DNA of 9,019 nucleotides from an uncultured Xanthobacteraceae bacterium (GTDB lineage Bacteria > Pseudomonadota > Alphaproteobacteria > Rhizobiales > Xanthobacteraceae): contig CATPBC010000453.1 in assembly GCA_955652195.1 (NCBI GenBank), positions 1 to 9,019 of the forward strand, given 5' to 3'. Positions 6,892-9,019 of the stretch are shown piece after piece (position 1 is the stretch's first letter; each line of letters opens with the position of its first letter). A program made the translations under genes and the position numbers. A model generated the notes under the pieces. That model searched no databases. It saw nothing but the letters and a program-made list of their open reading frames with translations, and had not been told where the DNA came from.

Positions 6892-6907
6892 AAGCATGGC
6901 TGTGGGT

Positions 6908-7741
6908 TTAGCGCCGCCTTGCCCACATCTGAAAAAATTTAGCAACAAAGAGTGCGAAAGGTCCGTCGCTTCGTGGCGGACTGCTGCGCGCATGCGATTG
7001 CCGCCACCGCTGCCATAATCCGCCAGCCGCGATTGCCAGCGCCGCACCAGAAACGGACGCCGCGAATTCGACCTGCCGCGCCACAGTCCCGCCGAGCGCA
7101 GCGAAACGCGCGGAGAATACTGGATCGGTCGCCATGGCCTGCCCGCCAATCCAACAGAGCAGCGCCGCGCCGGCCCATATTAAGACTGGAAAACGATCGA
7201 GCAGCACCGCGACGAGCGCTGCGCCGACGACGAGCAACGGGATCGAAATGGCGAGCCCGATCGCCAGCAAGAAGAAATCGCCGCGCGCGGCCGCGGCGAT
7301 GGCGACCACATTATCGAAGCTCATGACGATATCGGCGATCACGATGAGCAACACAGCGCGCCACAGATGCGCGGCTGCTTCGATTTCGCTCTTATCGGGG
7401 CCTTCCGGGACAAGAAGCTTGGCCGAAATATACAAAAGTGCCGCGCCGCCGATCAGCTTGAGGTACGGCAGCGTCAGGAGCGAGGCGAGCACCACGGTAA
7501 AAATGATACGCACGAGCACGGCGAGGCCGGCGCCAATGATGAGCCCCCAGCGCCGTTGCTGCTGGGGCAATCCGCGGCACGCCATCGCGATCACAATCGC
7601 GTTGTCGCCGGACAGCAAAACATTGATGAAGATGATCTGGGCTACGGCGAACCAGAAGGTCGGATAGCCGAGTTGATTGACTCCGGCATTAAACCAATCT
7701 CGCCACACCACCGGACTAAAAAATTCGGCGAATAGAGACAC
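6908..7741 (-). CDS. TerC-family integral membrane protein (YjbE/YkoY-like)
   Basis: A 277-residue polytopic membrane protein of the TerC family. Members are linked to tellurite resistance or to metal-ion export, and several bacterial ones act on manganese. The paired family motifs, each with an acidic residue inside a membrane helix, are visible: LLSGDNAIVIA (42-52) and MSFDNVVAIA (140-149). Hydrophobic segments lie at about 28-54, 67-90, 93-110, 126-150, 156-181 and 185-204. Residues after about 240 form a basic, proline- and arginine-rich tail beyond the usual core. The start is GTG 7741, with GAGG overlapping the ndk stop region; no in-frame ATG occurs before residue 53. It follows ndk by 11 bp and is probably cotranscribed with it. 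No yybP-ykoY manganese riboswitch fits between them. Substrate is unknown. Confidence 0.9.
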   Translation of the reverse strand: MSLFAEFFSPVVWRDWFNAGVNQLGYPTFWFAVAQIIFINVLLSGDNAIVIAMACRGLPQQQRRWGLIIGAGLAVLVRIIFTVVLASLLTLPYLKLIGGAALLYISAKLLVPEGPDKSEIEAAAHLWRAVLLIVIADIVMSFDNVVAIAAAARGDFFLLAIGLAISIPLLVVGAALVAVLLDRFPVLIWAGAALLCWIGGQAMATDPVFSARFAALGGTVARQVEFAASVSGAALAIAAGGLWQRWRQSHARSSPPRSDGPFALFVAKFFQMWARRR

Positions 7742-7752
7742 TGCGCGGCGCC

Positions 7753-8175
7753 TCAGCCGACGATTTCGTTGCCGGCAAAAAACTGCGCAATTTCGCTAAC
7801 CGCGGTTTCGGGGGCATCGGAGCCGTGCACCGAATTCTCGCCAATCGATTTGGCGTGCAGCTTGCGAATGGTGCCGGGTGCGGCCTTGGCCGGGTCGGTC
7901 GCGCCCATGATGTCGCGGTAGGCAGCCACCGCATTTTCACCTTCAAGCACCTGCACCACCACGGGTCCGGAGATCATGAAATCAACGAGCTCGCCAAAAA
8001 ACGGCCGCTCACGATGAATGGCATAGAACGTTTCCGCCTGCTCACGGCTCATCTTGATGCGTTTTTGCGCCACAATGCGCAAACCGGCCTGTTCGATCAT
8101 CGCGTTGATGGCCCCCGTCAAATTGCGGGCGGTGGCATCGGGCTTGATGATCGAGAACGTGCGCTCGATCGCCAT
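7753..8175 (-). CDS. ndk: Nucleoside diphosphate kinase
   Basis: Cytosolic enzyme that passes the gamma-phosphate of ATP to other nucleoside diphosphates through a phospho-histidine, balancing NTP and dNTP pools. The product is 140 residues, standard for bacterial Ndk. It opens [18 protein letters not shown]. The active-site histidine is H117 in [10 protein letters not shown], the same number as in E. coli. [24 protein letters not shown] and MGATDP are all intact, and it ends [12 protein letters not shown] 8175 is chosen because AAGGA lies 7 bases upstream; the adjacent GTG 8178 would add one residue. It is first in a probable two-gene unit with terC, and a good promoter lies about 60 bases upstream. 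Confidence 0.97.
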   Translation of the reverse strand: MAIERTFSIIKPDATARNLTGAINAMIEQAGLRIVAQKRIKMSREQAETFYAIHRERPFFGELVDFMISGPVVVQVLEGENAVAAYRDIMGATDPAKAAPGTIRKLHAKSIGENSVHGSDAPETAVSEIAQFFAGNEIVG

Positions 8176-8235
8176 CACATCATCCTTGGGGATTGCAAAT
8201 CTTGGGGACTACAAGCGGCGTGGGACTGCGCGGGC

Positions 8236-8264
8236 TTATAGACCTTCGCTCGCGCGTGGGGCAA
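8236..8264 (-). promoter_or_regulatory. Candidate ndk-terC promoter
   Basis: On the minus strand, TTGCCC (8264-8259) and CTATAA (8241-8236) are separated by exactly 17 bp, close to the alphaproteobacterial sigma-70 pattern. The predicted start near 8229 gives a leader of about 54 bases before ndk. This is too short for a yybP-ykoY riboswitch. Confidence 0.55.
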
Positions 8265-8536
8265 GCGCGCGGAAGCGGGATGCGAACGGAATGAATATGC
8301 CATGAACACGGCTTCGGCGAGCCGCCCCGCAAAACAAACGCCCCAGCCATGGCGCCAGTTTGGCAGCGGTCGGGCCGTTTGCACTGACCCGAAATGTGTT
8401 AGCTCCTCACGGTCGGCAGCGAGCGCACGAGCAATCTGTCAATAACGACATCGCCGATTGCAACTTTGAGATGCCGCAGTTCCGGTGATCAGACAATTCC
8501 GCGTGAGCAGCTCTTTGTCATTGCGGCCATGAAGCT

Positions 8537-9019
<483 letters not shown>

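Noticed and set aside
7742..7752. yybP-ykoY riboswitch before terC
   Set aside because: Only 11 bases separate ndk and terC, and the ndk leader is too short to hold the aptamer.
8175..8384. Minus-strand small frame (69 codons) upstream of ndk
   Set aside because: It covers the ndk promoter and leader and has no coding signature.

Overview
The window is a GC-rich (roughly 60-65% by eye), densely packed piece of bacterial chromosome. It carries housekeeping genes whose protein sequences and order look like an alphaproteobacterium of the order Hyphomicrobiales (Rhizobiales), close to the Bradyrhizobium, Rhodopseudomonas or Xanthobacteraceae type. The clearest lineage signs are a short DnaA-related HdaA protein beside polyphosphate kinase, a 140-residue Ndk ending in GNEIVG, and a PurM/PurN pair divergent from a CDP-alcohol phosphatidyltransferase / AI-2E permease / hdaA / ppk run. 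I cannot name genus or species. No phage, transposon, CRISPR, tRNA or rRNA signal was found.

Layout. Positions 1-4455 hold a leftward gene run. In transcription order it is a pgsA-type phosphatidyltransferase (TTG start at 4455), an AI-2E/PerM family permease, hdaA and ppk; ppk runs off the left edge without its C-terminus. A 217-bp divergent spacer (4456-4672) follows, with a TATAAT box for the leftward run and a compact hairpin in the purM leader. Rightward, purM (GTG start at 4673) and purN overlap by 4 bases (ATGA). PurN is convergent with a leftward cold-shock protein gene. Between them lie a cspA terminator and a 15-bp tandem repeat that shares sequence with the terminator tail. Further right, a leftward two-gene unit encodes ndk and a TerC-family membrane protein 11 bp apart. 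It is divergent, across 433 bp without a gene, from katG, which runs off the right edge after 137 codons.

How the genes fit together. purM and purN catalyse two steps of IMP synthesis. Ndk balances NTP and dNTP pools. Ppk stores phosphate from ATP as polyphosphate. HdaA, with the DNA-loaded sliding clamp, converts ATP-DnaA to ADP-DnaA to limit re-initiation. KatG removes hydrogen peroxide, and the TerC-type protein probably moves metal ions. These are linked only loosely, by nucleotide supply and stress.

I see no undescribed multigene system. The items worth a second look are small: two short tandem repeats in gene junctions (16 bp x 3 before hdaA; 15 bp x 3.6 at the cspA terminator), several dyads in leader or promoter positions, and three non-ATG starts (pgsA TTG, purM GTG, terC GTG), of which the pgsA and purM starts are easily misplaced by automatic annotation.
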